NCBI GenBank assembly: GCA_028820325.1
Contig: JAPPJO010000025.1
Location: forward strand, 157,957-221,956
Direction of reading: 5' to 3'
From: Gammaproteobacteria bacterium
Lineage (GTDB): Bacteria > Gemmatimonadota > Gemmatimonadetes > Longimicrobiales > Gaopeijiaceae
Length of the DNA stretch: 64,000 nt
The first letter of the stretch is position 1, and every line of letters starts with the position of its first letter. The translations under genes were made by a program, and so were the position numbers. Below, piece by piece: positions 52,465-61,347 of this stretch. The notes beneath the pieces were generated by a model. That model made no database searches and was not told where the DNA came from. It saw only the letters and a list, made by a program, of their open reading frames with translations.

Positions 52465-53187
52465 TTAGCGGCCACCCCTTCCGGGCGGCTCGGATCGACG
52501 TGCGGCGCTGATGCGTTCGGCTTCCGCTTCGCGCCAGGCCTCGATGCGCGCGTGGTCGCCGCTGCGCAGCACTTCGGGCACCGGGAGACCCCGGTATTCG
52601 GCGGGACGGGTGTAGGAGGGCGCGCTCAGCCGGCGGCCGTCGTAGAACGAGTCCGAAGCCGCCGAGTCGTGGTCCCCAAGCACCCCCGGCAGCAGCCGGA
52701 CGATGGCGTCCGCGACCACCAGCGCCGCGGCCTCGCCCCCCGACAGCACGAAGTCGCCGATCGAGATCTCCTCGTCGGCGAGGTGGTCGGCGACGCGCTG
52801 GTCGACGTCCTTGTAGTGCCCGCAGAGCAGGGTCAGGGACGGTTCCAGGGAGAGCCGCACGGCGTCGCGGTGGGTGAAGAGCCGGCCGCGGGGGGAAAGC
52901 AGGATCACCCGGCCCGCCCGGTCGAGAGACTCCACCGCCTCGAAGAACGGCTCCGGCTTCATCACCATCCCGCCGCCGCCCCCGTAGGGCGCGTCGTCCA
53001 CGGTGCGATGTCGGTCGCGGGTGAAGTCGCGCAGATCGACGACCTGGTACTGCACGGCCCCCGCAAGGGCGGCTCGCCCGGGGATGCTGGTGGCCAGCGG
53101 AACCTCGAAGAACTCCGGGAAGATCGTCACGAAGGTCAGCCGCATGGGCGTGTCGGGCTGCGCGCCCGAACCGGCATCCGACGTCAC
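52465..53187 (-). CDS. trmD: tRNA (guanine-N1)-methyltransferase TrmD
   Basis: The product, about 240 residues, matches TrmD: MRLTFVTIFPEFF, the DDAPYGGGGGMVMKPEPFF stretch, LLCGHYKDVDQRV, EISIGDFVLSGGEAAALV and SYTRPAEYRGLPVPEVL. It forms the trefoil knot that binds SAM and methylates G37 of tRNAs. GTG 53187 is preferred because AGGAGG lies 8 nt upstream, overlapping the rimM stop. The ATG 42 nt further in (53145) is the family's usual start but has no ribosome binding site. Confidence 0.96.
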   Translation of the reverse strand: MTSDAGSGAQPDTPMRLTFVTIFPEFFEVPLATSIPGRAALAGAVQYQVVDLRDFTRDRHRTVDDAPYGGGGGMVMKPEPFFEAVESLDRAGRVILLSPRGRLFTHRDAVRLSLEPSLTLLCGHYKDVDQRVADHLADEEISIGDFVLSGGEAAALVVADAIVRLLPGVLGDHDSAASDSFYDGRRLSAPSYTRPAEYRGLPVPEVLRSGDHARIEAWREAEAERISAARRSEPPGRGGR

Positions 53188-53200
53188 CGCCCGCACCTCC

Positions 53201-53743
53201 TCAGAGGTCCAGCAAGCCGTCCGGCAGGTCCATGACCAGCCGCTTCCCCTCGCGGTCCAGCCGGCGCACCATGTCGCGCGCGAAGGGAATCAGCGCGGTG
53301 CCGGACTCGCGCGCCACCTGGAGCAGATGCACCGGGCTCAGCTCGTAGACCTCGACGACCTCTCCGACCGCCTCCCCGTCGCCGGATTCCACGCGCATGC
53401 CCAGCAGGTCGTGGTAATAGACCTCCCCTTCCTCGAGCGGGGGCACGTCGGCAAGCGGCCGGAGCACGTAGCGGCCCGCAAGCCACTCGGCCTGGTCCCG
53501 GGAATCGATGCCTTCCAGCCGGATCAGAAAGCCGCGCTTGAAGGGGCGGACCCCCCGCACGCGGACCTCGGCGAACGCGGGATCCGGCTTCTCCCCGGCT
53601 TCGTCGGCCAGATGCAACCCCGCTCCGGCGGCGAACGCCTCGCCCGGATCGGCCGTCAGCGGCCAGAGAAAGAGTTCGCCCTTGGTGCCGTGCGCCTTGT
53701 TGAGGTGCCCGACGACGAGGTGCGAAGGATGGGCGGAGTCCAT
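53201..53743 (-). CDS. rimM: 16S rRNA processing protein RimM
   Basis: The 180-residue product has the RimM N-terminal barrel (VVGHLNKAHGTKGELFLWPLT) and the PRC-barrel C-terminal half (VYYHDLLGMRVES, LIPFARDMVRRLD). It binds S19 and helps mature the 30S head. It is a little longer than average in the linker. It lies in the conserved order rpsP-rimM-trmD, 14 nt after rpsP, and its stop overlaps the trmD ribosome binding site. Confidence 0.95.
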   Translation of the reverse strand: MDSAHPSHLVVGHLNKAHGTKGELFLWPLTADPGEAFAAGAGLHLADEAGEKPDPAFAEVRVRGVRPFKRGFLIRLEGIDSRDQAEWLAGRYVLRPLADVPPLEEGEVYYHDLLGMRVESGDGEAVGEVVEVYELSPVHLLQVARESGTALIPFARDMVRRLDREGKRLVMDLPDGLLDL

Positions 53744-53757
53744 TCGGGACCCCGGTA

Positions 53758-54207
53758 CTACCCGGATTCGCCGTTTTCGCCAGCTTCGGCCGCGGCCTGG
53801 GCTTCCGCTCGAGCCGCGGCCTGGGCTGCCGCCGCCTCGGCTCTCGCCTCCGCCTCCAGCTTCGCCTGCGCGTCCGCTTCCGCCTGGCGCCGCGCGGCCA
53901 ACTGCTCCGAGCGCCGGGCCTTCTCGGCGGCCGTATCCGCCTCGCCCACGGCCACGCTGGCGTCCCCGCCCTTGCGCGCCTTGTTCAGCAGCGACCTCAC
54001 GGTGGCCGACGGCTGCGCTCCCCGGCCCAGCCAGTAGTCGGCGCGCTCCAGGTCTACGACCACGCGGGCAGGCGTGGAAAGTGGCTTGTAGTAGCCGATG
54101 GTCTCGACGAAGCGCCCGTCACGCGGCGAGTCGCCGTCCGCCACCACCACGCGGTAGTGGGGAGCCTTCTTCCGGCCCATTCTGCGAAGTCGAATTCGTA
54201 CCGACAT
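53758..54207 (-). CDS. rpsP: 30S ribosomal protein S16 with long alanine/glutamate-rich tail
   Basis: The first ~85 residues are S16: [42 protein letters not shown] and [16 protein letters not shown]. The usual length is about 80-90, but here the protein runs to 149. The tail is made of Ala, Glu, Arg and Gln ([20 protein letters not shown]) and should form a long charged helix. The tail codons stay in frame to the TAG stop, so it is not a frameshift. It is followed by rimM and preceded by ffh. Confidence 0.95.
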   Translation of the reverse strand: MSVRIRLRRMGRKKAPHYRVVVADGDSPRDGRFVETIGYYKPLSTPARVVVDLERADYWLGRGAQPSATVRSLLNKARKGGDASVAVGEADTAAEKARRSEQLAARRQAEADAQAKLEAEARAEAAAAQAAARAEAQAAAEAGENGESG

Positions 54208-54248
54208 GTGTCTCCTCGGGTTCTTGCCTGCCCGCCTCTCCCGGGCGG

Positions 54249-55565
54249 TCAGCGCATCTGGTTCAGCGGGGGCGCCATGCCCCGCATCTGCTTCATCAAC
54301 TTCTGCATTTCCTTGAACTGCTTCAACAGGCGGTTGACTTCCGACACCGGCCGGCCGCTCCCCCGGGCGATGCGGATGCGGCGGGAGCGGTCGAGGAGGC
54401 GCGGCTCGCTCCGCTCCGCGGGCGTCATCGAGAGGATGATGGCCTCCACATGCCTGATCTTCTTCGGGTCGACGTTGCCCACCGGCAGTTTGCGCCTCAT
54501 CCCGGGGATCATCTTCATGACCTGCTCCAGCGGGCCCATCGCCTGCACCTGGCGAAGCGCCACCAGGAAGTCCTCCAGGGTGAAGCGTCCCTTGCGCAGC
54601 ACGTTCTCCTCGATCTGCGCCTGGGCCTCGGCGTCGATGGAGCGCTGGGCCCGCTCCACCAGCCCCACCACGTCGCCCATCTGGAGGATGCGCCCCGCCA
54701 GCCGGCGGGGATCGACCCGCTCCAGGTCGTCCAGTCCCTCGCCCACGCCCACGAACTTGATGGGCCTGCCGGTGACCCCGCGGATCGAGAGCGCCGCTCC
54801 GCCGCGCGCGTCGCCGTCGAGCTTGGTGAGCACCACCCCGGTGAGGCCCAGCGCCCGGTCGAATCCGCGGGCGATGTTCACCGCCTCCTGTCCGGTCATC
54901 GCGTCGGCCACCAGCAGCACCTCGGTCGCCGCCAGCTCCGTCCGCAGGCGCCCCAGCTCGGCCATCATGGGCTCGTCGATCTGCAGGCGGCCCGCCGTGT
55001 CGACTATTAACGCGTCGCGCCCGCGCGCGCGGGCGTCATCGAGCGCGGCCCGCGCCACCTCCACGGGGTCGTCGCCGCGCGCGCCCGCCAGCACCGGCAG
55101 GTCCGCGCGCCCGCACAGGGTGCGCAGCTGCTCCCCCGCCGCCGGGCGGTACACGTCGCACCCGGCGAGCAGCGGACGGCGCCCCTCGCGCGCGATCAGG
55201 TGCGCCAGCTTCACGGCCGTGGTGGTCTTTCCCGAGCCCTGCAGGCCGGCCATGAGGATCACCGTGGGCGGCTTTCGCGCCCAGGTCAGGTCGGCCACCT
55301 CCTCGCCCAGCAGCCCCGCCAGCTCGTCGTGCACGATCTTGACGACCTGCTGTCCAGGCGAGATCGAGCGGATGACCCCCTCGCCCACCGCCCGCTTCTC
55401 CACCCGCTTCAGGAAGTCCCGGGTGACCTTGAAGTTGACGTCCGCCTCGAGCAGGGCGCGGCGCACCTCCCGCAGCCCCTTGCGGATCATGGGCTCGGTG
55501 AGGATGCCCCGCTGGCGAAAGCGCCCCAGGGCCCTGTCGAGCCTCTTTCCCAGGCGGTCGAACAT
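54249..55565 (-). CDS. ffh: Signal recognition particle GTPase Ffh
   Basis: The 438-residue product has the SRP54 NG domain with the P-loop [25 protein letters not shown] and [10 protein letters not shown], and the Met-rich M domain with [10 protein letters not shown] and [15 protein letters not shown]. It delivers membrane proteins to the translocase with 4.5S RNA and FtsY. It lies 3 nt after purA and 41 nt before rpsP on one transcript. No 4.5S RNA gene was recognised nearby. Confidence 0.96.
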   Translation of the reverse strand: MFDRLGKRLDRALGRFRQRGILTEPMIRKGLREVRRALLEADVNFKVTRDFLKRVEKRAVGEGVIRSISPGQQVVKIVHDELAGLLGEEVADLTWARKPPTVILMAGLQGSGKTTTAVKLAHLIAREGRRPLLAGCDVYRPAAGEQLRTLCGRADLPVLAGARGDDPVEVARAALDDARARGRDALIVDTAGRLQIDEPMMAELGRLRTELAATEVLLVADAMTGQEAVNIARGFDRALGLTGVVLTKLDGDARGGAALSIRGVTGRPIKFVGVGEGLDDLERVDPRRLAGRILQMGDVVGLVERAQRSIDAEAQAQIEENVLRKGRFTLEDFLVALRQVQAMGPLEQVMKMIPGMRRKLPVGNVDPKKIRHVEAIILSMTPAERSEPRLLDRSRRIRIARGSGRPVSEVNRLLKQFKEMQKLMKQMRGMAPPLNQMR

Positions 55566-55568
55566 CGA

Positions 55569-56858
55569 TCAGACGTGAATGATCTGCTCGCGCCGGGATC
55601 CGACCGAGACGATCTCGATGGGGACTCCGGTCAGCTCCTGCAGGCGGTCGAGGTAGCTGCGCGCTTCAGGCGGAAGGTCGGCGATGTGACGGGCCTCCGT
55701 GGTCGGCAAGCGCCACCCCGGGTGCCGCTCCAGCACGGGCTCCACCCGGGACAGCGACCACGTATCGGCGGGAAACTCCGTGGTGAGATCGCCGTCGACG
55801 CGGTAGCCGGTGGCGATCCGGATCTCGTCCAGGGAGTCGAGTACGTCCAGCTTGGTCACCGCCAGGCCGGTGAGCCCGTTCACCCGGGCCGCGTAGCGCG
55901 CCTGCACCGCGTCGAACCAGCCGCAGCGGCGCGGCCGGCCGGTGGTCGCGCCGAACTCCCCGCCCAGTTCACGCACACGCTCGCCCATCTCCTCGTCGAA
56001 CTCGGTCGGCAGGGGGCCGTTGCCCACCCGCGTCGTGTACGCCTTGACCACGCCCAGCACCGCGCTGATGGCGGTCGGGCCGATCCCCAGCCCGGTGGCG
56101 GCCGCGGCCGCGGTGGTGTTGGAGGACGTCACGAAGGGATAGGTGCCGTGGTCGAGGTCGAGCGCCGTCCCCTGCGCCCCCTCCATCAGGACCGAACGCC
56201 CGGCGGTGAGCGCTTCCACGATCTCGCGGCCGGTGTCGGTGGCCAGCGGCAGGGTGCGGCCCGCCAGTGCGAGCGCCGCCCATACCCGGGCCTCGAGCTC
56301 CGTGGCCGTGAACTCCCCGACCTGCAGCTCCTCCACGGCATCCCCCATGGCCCGCTCCACCAGACGCTCCAGGCGCGAGGCATTGCCCAGGTCGGTGACG
56401 CGGACCCCGCGCCGCCCGGACTTGGACACGTAGGCCGGCCCGATTCCCTGTCCGGTGGTGCCGATCTTCTCGCGGGCGCGTACTTCCGCGGCGTGGTCGA
56501 GCGCGCGGTGGTAGGGCAGCAGCAGGTGGGCGCGCTGGCTGATCCCGATCCGCCCCTCCAGCTCGATGTCGCGCTCCACCAGGGCATCGTACTCCGCGAA
56601 AAACTTCGGCAGATCGAGGACCACGCCATTGCCGAGCAGACAGCGCTTGCCGGGGTGGAGGATGCCGGAGGGAATCTGGTGCAGGATGAACTCGTCGCCG
56701 TGCACATGGACGGTGTGACCGGCGTTGGCGCCCCCCTGGTAGCGGGCGACAATATCAGCCGACTCCGCCAGCACGTCGACGATCTTGCCCTTGCCCTCGT
56801 CGCCCCATTGGCAACCCACCACGACCGTGCAGCGGCCTCGGGCGGCGTTCGTCGACAA
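55569..56858 (-). CDS. purA: Adenylosuccinate synthetase
   Basis: The 429-residue product has the P-loop-like start VVVGCQWGDEGKGKIVD, the NAGHTV motif, GTTGQGIGPAY and the C-terminal KLDVLD and GVPIEIVSVG segments. It makes adenylosuccinate from IMP, Asp and GTP in AMP synthesis. The start is TTG 56858 with GGGAG upstream, which is less common than ATG; no better ATG precedes the P-loop. It lies between the dapA-like gene and ffh with a 3-nt gap to ffh. Confidence 0.95.
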   Translation of the reverse strand: MSTNAARGRCTVVVGCQWGDEGKGKIVDVLAESADIVARYQGGANAGHTVHVHGDEFILHQIPSGILHPGKRCLLGNGVVLDLPKFFAEYDALVERDIELEGRIGISQRAHLLLPYHRALDHAAEVRAREKIGTTGQGIGPAYVSKSGRRGVRVTDLGNASRLERLVERAMGDAVEELQVGEFTATELEARVWAALALAGRTLPLATDTGREIVEALTAGRSVLMEGAQGTALDLDHGTYPFVTSSNTTAAAAATGLGIGPTAISAVLGVVKAYTTRVGNGPLPTEFDEEMGERVRELGGEFGATTGRPRRCGWFDAVQARYAARVNGLTGLAVTKLDVLDSLDEIRIATGYRVDGDLTTEFPADTWSLSRVEPVLERHPGWRLPTTEARHIADLPPEARSYLDRLQELTGVPIEIVSVGSRREQIIHV

Positions 56859-56904
56859 GATCAGGCTCCCGGCGGGTGCGGTGTGAGGCGGTTCGAGCCC
56901 GTCC

Positions 56905-57831
56905 TCATGCGGAGGCGGAACCGGAAAGCGCGCGCTCCGGCCGGAGCAGCCCGGCCCGGCGCAGAACGGCCTCCGTCTCCCCGACCTTCCCGGCGGGCAG
57001 CGGCCGGAGCGGCGGCCGGGGCGTTCCGCCGTGCCCTCCCAGCAGATCCATGGCGGCCTTCACCCCCGGCACCCCGAATCCCGCCACCAACTTCTTGTGG
57101 ACCGGCGCGACCCGCTCCTGGAGACGGCCCGCCTCGCTGGTGCGCCCTTCCGCGAAGCGCTGGAAGATCCCGGCGCTCTCGGCGGGAGCCAGGTTGGCGA
57201 CTCCCAGAATCCCGCCCGCCGCGCCCAGCTCCAGGGCGGCATACAGCCCTGCGCCGTTGCCGACGATCACCGCGAAGTCGCGCCCGGTGCAGTCCAGCAG
57301 TTCGGCGACCTTCTCCAGGCTTCCCCGTGAATCCTTGATCCCGACGATGTTGGGATGCCGGGAGAGTTCGGCCACCAGCCCGGAGGGGAAGTCGAGGGTG
57401 CTGAAGCGCAGCGGCGCCTGGTAGATGAGAACCGGCACCGGGGAAGCGTCGGCCACCGCGGTGTAGTGGTCGCGCACGGCCTCCGGCGTCATCGCGCCCA
57501 GGTAATACGCGGGGGGCTGCACCAGCACGGCGTCGGCGCCGGCGTCGGCGGCCTCCCGGCCGAGCCTGATGGTGCCGCGTGTGGACTCCACCCCCGTCCC
57601 GGCGATCAGCAGGCGGTCGTCGCTCATGACGCCGGCCGCCGCCTCGATGAGGCGCCTGCGCTCACCGCGGCTGAGCAGCACCGCCTCTCCGGTGGATCCG
57701 GCGATGACGATTCCGTGCACCGGATGCGCCAGCCAGCTCCGCAGGTTGGCGCGCATCGCGACAACGTCCACGTCTCCGGTCACGGGGTCGAAGGGCGTAA
57801 CCGCGGGGATGAAGACTCCGGCCAGGTTCAT
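56905..57831 (-). CDS. DapA-like class I aldolase (dihydrodipicolinate synthase family)
   Basis: The 308-residue product has the DapA/NAL fold: IPAVTPFD, IAGSTGEAVLLSRGER, the VLIYQAP segment with its Tyr, and the Schiff-base Lys in NIVGIKDSRGS. The tail is Pro- and Arg-rich. Family members split or join pyruvate or related oxoacids. True DapA, 4-hydroxy-2-oxoglutarate aldolase and N-acetylneuraminate lyase are not separable here. The start overlaps the trpS stop by 4 nt (ATGA), so it is coupled to trpS. Its place beside trpS and purA gives no clue to its pathway. Confidence 0.88.
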   Translation of the reverse strand: MNLAGVFIPAVTPFDPVTGDVDVVAMRANLRSWLAHPVHGIVIAGSTGEAVLLSRGERRRLIEAAAGVMSDDRLLIAGTGVESTRGTIRLGREAADAGADAVLVQPPAYYLGAMTPEAVRDHYTAVADASPVPVLIYQAPLRFSTLDFPSGLVAELSRHPNIVGIKDSRGSLEKVAELLDCTGRDFAVIVGNGAGLYAALELGAAGGILGVANLAPAESAGIFQRFAEGRTSEAGRLQERVAPVHKKLVAGFGVPGVKAAMDLLGGHGGTPRPPLRPLPAGKVGETEAVLRRAGLLRPERALSGSASA

Positions 57832-58871
57832 GACTCCGTTTCCTCCGTCAATGCTCGGGCGGTGCGCTTCCAGTCGAGCCCCATGCGCGACCGCACCTCC
57901 GCCATGGTTTCCCGGGCGATGGCCCCGGCCCTCCGCGCTCCATCGTCGAGAATCCGCCGCACCTCCTCGGGGTGCGCGCGATAGTGCGCGGCGACTTCCC
58001 GCATGGGGGCGAAGGCCTCGTCGATCTCTTCGGCCAGCATGCCCTTGCACTGGACGCAGCCGCGCTGCGCCGTGCGGCACTGGTGGGCGATGTCGTCGAG
58101 GCGCTCGTCGTCCGCGAAATGTTCGTGCAGCGAATAGACGTTGCAGACCTCGGGGCGGCCGGGGTCGGTCTTGCGGATGCGCGCCGGGTCGGTCACCGCC
58201 GTGCGCACGCGCCTGCGGATCTCGTCGGGTTCGTCGAGGATGCCGACCGTGTTGCCGAGCGACTTGCTCATCTTGGAGCGGCCGTCCAGCCCCACGATGC
58301 GGCCCGCGCGCGGTATGTAGGCCTGGGGCTCCGGCAGGTAGTCGCCGAAGCGGGCGTTCCACTTGCGCGCGATGTCCCGGGTCAGCTCGAGGTGCTGGCG
58401 CTGGTCCTCCCCCACGGGCACCACGTCGGCGCGGTAGATGAGGATGTCCGCGGCCTGCAGCACGGGGTAGTTGAGGAGGCCGACCGGCACCGACTCCATG
58501 CGCTCGGACTTCTCCTTGAACTGGATCATGCGCTCCAGGTCGCCGATGGGCGCCACCGAGTTGAAGAGCCAGCTCAGCTCGGTGTGCTCGGGGACGTCGG
58601 ACTGCACGAAGATGATGGAGCGCTCGGGATCGAGCCCCGAGGCCAGAAAGCTGATCGCGAGATCGAAGACCGCCCCGGGAAGCGCCGCGGCATCGTAGCG
58701 CCCCGTGATGGCGTGCTGGTCCACGATGCAGTAGATGCAGTCGTAGTCGTCCTGCATGGCGGCCCATTGGCGCAGCGCACCCAGGTAGTTGCCGAGGTGG
58801 GCTTCGCCGCTGGGCTGCATTCCGCTGAAGACGCGCGATCCCGGCGGGGGCCGGGTGCTGGCGTGGGTCAT
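57828..58871 (-). CDS. trpS: Tryptophanyl-tRNA synthetase
   Basis: The 347-residue product has the class I HIGH-like motif SGEAHLGNYLGALRQW and the KMSKS motif SKMSKSLGN. It also has the tryptophan-site segments VPVGEDQRQHLELTRD and PVGLLNYPVLQAAD. It charges tRNA-Trp in the cytosol. It is the first gene of the trpS-dapA-like-purA-ffh-rpsP-rimM-trmD run. The start at ATG 58871 is supported by the family N-terminus. Confidence 0.96.
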   Translation of the reverse strand: MTHASTRPPPGSRVFSGMQPSGEAHLGNYLGALRQWAAMQDDYDCIYCIVDQHAITGRYDAAALPGAVFDLAISFLASGLDPERSIIFVQSDVPEHTELSWLFNSVAPIGDLERMIQFKEKSERMESVPVGLLNYPVLQAADILIYRADVVPVGEDQRQHLELTRDIARKWNARFGDYLPEPQAYIPRAGRIVGLDGRSKMSKSLGNTVGILDEPDEIRRRVRTAVTDPARIRKTDPGRPEVCNVYSLHEHFADDERLDDIAHQCRTAQRGCVQCKGMLAEEIDEAFAPMREVAAHYRAHPEEVRRILDDGARRAGAIARETMAEVRSRMGLDWKRTARALTEETES

Positions 58872-59012
58872 GCGCGGGTTCTTCTCGGGTTACGGGCGCC
58901 GACGGGACCGGGATCGGCGGATGGGCTCATGCCCGCCTGCCCGGGAACGGAGAAACGTCGCCACCAAAGTAGCATCCCCGGGGATGCCATCAAACCTGGG
59001 TCCGGCATGAGA

Positions 59013-59040
59013 ATCGGACCCGGCGGGAACCGGGTCCGAT
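59013..59040 (-). terminator. Hairpin between hsp20 and trpS
   Basis: ATCGGACCCGG (59013-59023) and CCGGGTCCGAT (59030-59040) form a perfect 11-bp stem with a 6-nt loop, 55 nt after the hsp20 stop. On the minus strand it is followed by TCTCATG with few T residues, so it is a moderate terminator for hsp20. Confidence 0.6.
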
Positions 59041-59094
59041 GGGGTCCTGCGTTGTGCGGCGCCGCGGCAGGGGCGGGCCTCGGGTCGCGACTCG

Positions 59095-59544
59095 TCAGGC
59101 GCGCGCCTTCACCTCGATCCTGCGGGCGCGAGTCTCGGGGGCCTTGGGGACGCTCACCTTGAGCACCCCCTCGCCGAAGTCGGCGTTGATGCCCTCGATG
59201 TCCACCTTGCGCGGCAGGGTGAAGGAGCGGCTGAAGCTCCCCGTGATCCGCTCGGAGATGTGCATGTGGCGCTCGGTGTCCTCCTCCTCGCGCTCCTCAT
59301 GCTTCTCGCCCCGGATCGTGAGCACGTTCTCCTCGACCTGGATCTCGACGTCGTCGGACGAGACGCCCGGGAGTTCCGCGGTCACGAGGATCGAGTCCGC
59401 AGTCTCCGCGACGTCGACCGGGGGCACCCAGTCCGTGTTGATGAAGGCCCCGAAGGGAAAGGCCGGGCCACTCGGAAGAGCGGCGTTGAAGGCCCGCAGC
59501 ACCTGCGAGGGCGAAAGCGAACGATACCTGGCGATGGTCGTCAT
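59095..59544 (-). CDS. Hsp20/alpha-crystallin small heat-shock protein
   Basis: The 149-residue product has the alpha-crystallin domain: VDVAETADSILVTAELPGVS, QVEENVLTIRGEKHEE, RSFTLPRKVDIEGI and the final GVLKVSVPKAPE. It lacks the usual C-terminal IxI anchor after that point except the short RRIEVKA. Small heat-shock proteins hold unfolding proteins. GGAGA lies 7 nt ahead of ATG 59544. The upstream region has a cluster of TGGCA/TGCCA motifs. Confidence 0.93.
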   Translation of the reverse strand: MTTIARYRSLSPSQVLRAFNAALPSGPAFPFGAFINTDWVPPVDVAETADSILVTAELPGVSSDDVEIQVEENVLTIRGEKHEEREEEDTERHMHISERITGSFSRSFTLPRKVDIEGINADFGEGVLKVSVPKAPETRARRIEVKARA

Positions 59545-59633
59545 GTGTGTTCTCCATTGGATTCTTGTGACTGAAATCCGCGTCGTCAGGCTTCCTGATG
59601 CCTGAGCTTGTCATGCGCGTTCGGCCCCGGCAG

Positions 59634-59744
59634 TGGCAGGGAGCGTGCCAGCCCCGAGTCTGCCATTTTGTCAGGTGGCGGATGCGCGGGATGGGGCGGG
59701 GTTGCGATCCGGGGGACGAAAGGCAAAAGTCTGCCAAAATGGCA
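59634..59744. repeat. Cluster of TGGCA/TGCCA half-sites between hsp20 and the recombinase
   Basis: Half-sites lie at 59634-59638 (TGGCA), 59646-59650 (TGCCA), 59661-59665 (TGCCA) and 59732-59744 (the palindrome TGCCAAAATGGCA). AGTCTGCCA is also a direct repeat at 59657-59665 and 59728-59736, 71 nt apart. The pattern could be regulator binding sites for hsp20 or recombinase-arm sites. Confidence 0.5.
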
Positions 59745-59831
59745 TGGGGTCGCGAATCCACATCTTATGCGACCAATGAACTTACGGAAATCGTTGGCCC
59801 GATTCCCGCTATTCTGTTCCCGCTGATTGCG

Positions 59832-60989
59832 CTAGGAGGCCATGCGCCCGCGCTCCGCGAGGGCTTTCCTGAGCTTGTCCTCGTCGGCCCGCTGATAACA
59901 CTGAAGCACCGTCTGGGCCGTCTTCCAGCCGCCCAGCTCGCAGAGCACCTTGAGGGGCTGGTCCATGAGGTCGCTAGCGAACTTGCGCCTCAGCGAATGC
60001 CAGCCGCGCCCCCGCTTCGGTTCCAGCCCGGCGAGCGCCTCGGCCTTCCTCCACCACTTGGCGACCAGGCATCGGTGCATGCACTTCGTGGGGTTCTTCG
60101 GCGCGGGCAGCAGCGGAGCGTTTCCGATCCCCGGGTTCCGCCTCCGCGCCTCGTCGAGGACGGCGAGCGCCTCGTCGGTCAACGGGGTCCGGTGCTCGTA
60201 GCCCGTCTTCTCATGTTCGCCGCGCCACCGAATGACCCCGGTTCCGAGGCCGATGTCCGACCACCTGAGTTGGCGGATCGCGCCGATGCGGTGCCCCGTC
60301 TCGTGCGCCAGGACCAGCGCGACGCGGAAGCGCCAGTCCATCTCCCGCGACGCCTCCAACAGGGCTTCGTACTCAGCGGCGGCGAGCAGCACCCGAGTCG
60401 GGTTCTTCTCCCTGGGCGGCTTGAGGCCCCTCAGGGGATTGGCTTCGAGGAGGAGCCTTCCCTCCTCGTCCCTCGACCGCCCGGCCCAGTTGAGGACCGC
60501 GAGCAGGAACCTCAGGTCCCGCTCGACCGTCCGGTCGGACACGGGCTCGCCGCTCGGACCGACCTTCCCCGCGCGCCGCAACCGGATGAACCGGTCCCAG
60601 TCGCGCTGCGAGAGCGTTCCCGGCTTCCGGTCCCTGCCGAAGCACGCGAGGAACATCGCCATGGCGGCCCTGTCGTGCAGCCGGGTGTGCCTGCCCTTCG
60701 CGGGCGTCACCTCCTCACCGTAGATGTCAAACAGCTTTTCCAGCGTGAGCGGCTCGGACTCCGCTTCGGCCTTGCCGTTCGGCGCGTCGATGAACCCGGC
60801 GGCGAACTGATCTGCCTGCCTCTTCGCGCGCCGCCAGTCGCGGTGTTTCAGCGACCGGGTGAGCCTGCGCCCGTTCTCGCGCCACTCGATCTGGAAGATG
60901 CCGGTCTTGGGATCGGGGAACACCCTTACCCGGTTCCGGCCCCATTCGCCGGCGCCGTAGCTCCGGCGGCTTCGTTTCGTGCGTGCCAT
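59832..60989 (-). CDS. Tyrosine recombinase/phage-type integrase
   Basis: The 385-residue product has an Arg/Lys-rich N-terminal arm-binding part, a SAM-like core-binding region (about 80-190) and the catalytic domain. The catalytic Arg lies in GHRIGAIRQLRWSDI, the second His-Arg in WHSLRRKFA, and the tail GGWKTAQTVLQCY ends with the nucleophilic Tyr. All the key residues are visible. The element it belongs to is not obvious: no other phage or conjugation gene is near. Upstream, a 204-nt leader runs to a small open frame. The half-site cluster downstream may be its target or an unrelated regulatory region. Confidence 0.9.
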   Translation of the reverse strand: MARTKRSRRSYGAGEWGRNRVRVFPDPKTGIFQIEWRENGRRLTRSLKHRDWRRAKRQADQFAAGFIDAPNGKAEAESEPLTLEKLFDIYGEEVTPAKGRHTRLHDRAAMAMFLACFGRDRKPGTLSQRDWDRFIRLRRAGKVGPSGEPVSDRTVERDLRFLLAVLNWAGRSRDEEGRLLLEANPLRGLKPPREKNPTRVLLAAAEYEALLEASREMDWRFRVALVLAHETGHRIGAIRQLRWSDIGLGTGVIRWRGEHEKTGYEHRTPLTDEALAVLDEARRRNPGIGNAPLLPAPKNPTKCMHRCLVAKWWRKAEALAGLEPKRGRGWHSLRRKFASDLMDQPLKVLCELGGWKTAQTVLQCYQRADEDKLRKALAERGRMAS

Positions 60990-61193
60990 CGTTCGATTCC
61001 TCCTCGAAGACGGACTGCACGATCTGCGCGAACGAAACTTCGCCGGGAAGAGGCGTCTTGACCAGTGCCGGCACCCCTTTGACAGGGATGCTACTTACCA
61101 GGGTAGACGGCCACCGGGAGGACAATTCCGTGCCCCGGCGTCGCCCTTGGTGGGTTGCCCGTTCGCTCGGGAAAGCAAAGGATAAGGCCCGCC

Positions 61194-61310
61194 ATGACCA
61201 CCAACACCCCAGACTTCAGCAAGCTCGGGGCCACTTACCAACGGTTCGCCATCAGCGTGGCTCCAAAGCGCCGCGAAGCGGATCGCCCTTCGCGCTGGAG
61301 CCTGAGATAA
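61194..61310 (+). CDS. Possible 38-residue peptide beside the recombinase
   Basis: ATG 61194 follows AAGGATAAGG and opens a 38-residue frame, MTTNTPDFSKLGATYQRFAI, ending with RPSRWSLR. The ribosome binding site is good, but the product is short and no family is recognised. It could be the leftover start of a deleted gene, consistent with mobile-element decay next to the integrase. The 358-nt gap 60990-61347 holds nothing else I can call. Confidence 0.35.
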   Translation: MTTNTPDFSKLGATYQRFAISVAPKRREADRPSRWSLR

Positions 61311-61347
61311 CGACGCAGTGAACTCAACGCCTCACTGTCGGGGAGGT

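Noticed and set aside
54249..55565. 4.5S SRP RNA gene near ffh
   Set aside because: I looked in the gaps around ffh and rpsP and saw no SRP-like GGAA tetraloop helix. It is probably elsewhere.
59725..59745. Sigma-54-like promoter near hsp20 (TGGCA followed by TTTTGCC on the minus strand)
   Set aside because: The GG and GC pairs are one base closer than the strict sigma-54 spacing, and the TGGCA is part of a palindrome.
60990..61125. Second minus-strand frame (PLPGEVSFAQIVQSVF) leading into the recombinase
   Set aside because: It continues as an out-of-frame shadow of the recombinase, and no ribosome binding site supports it.
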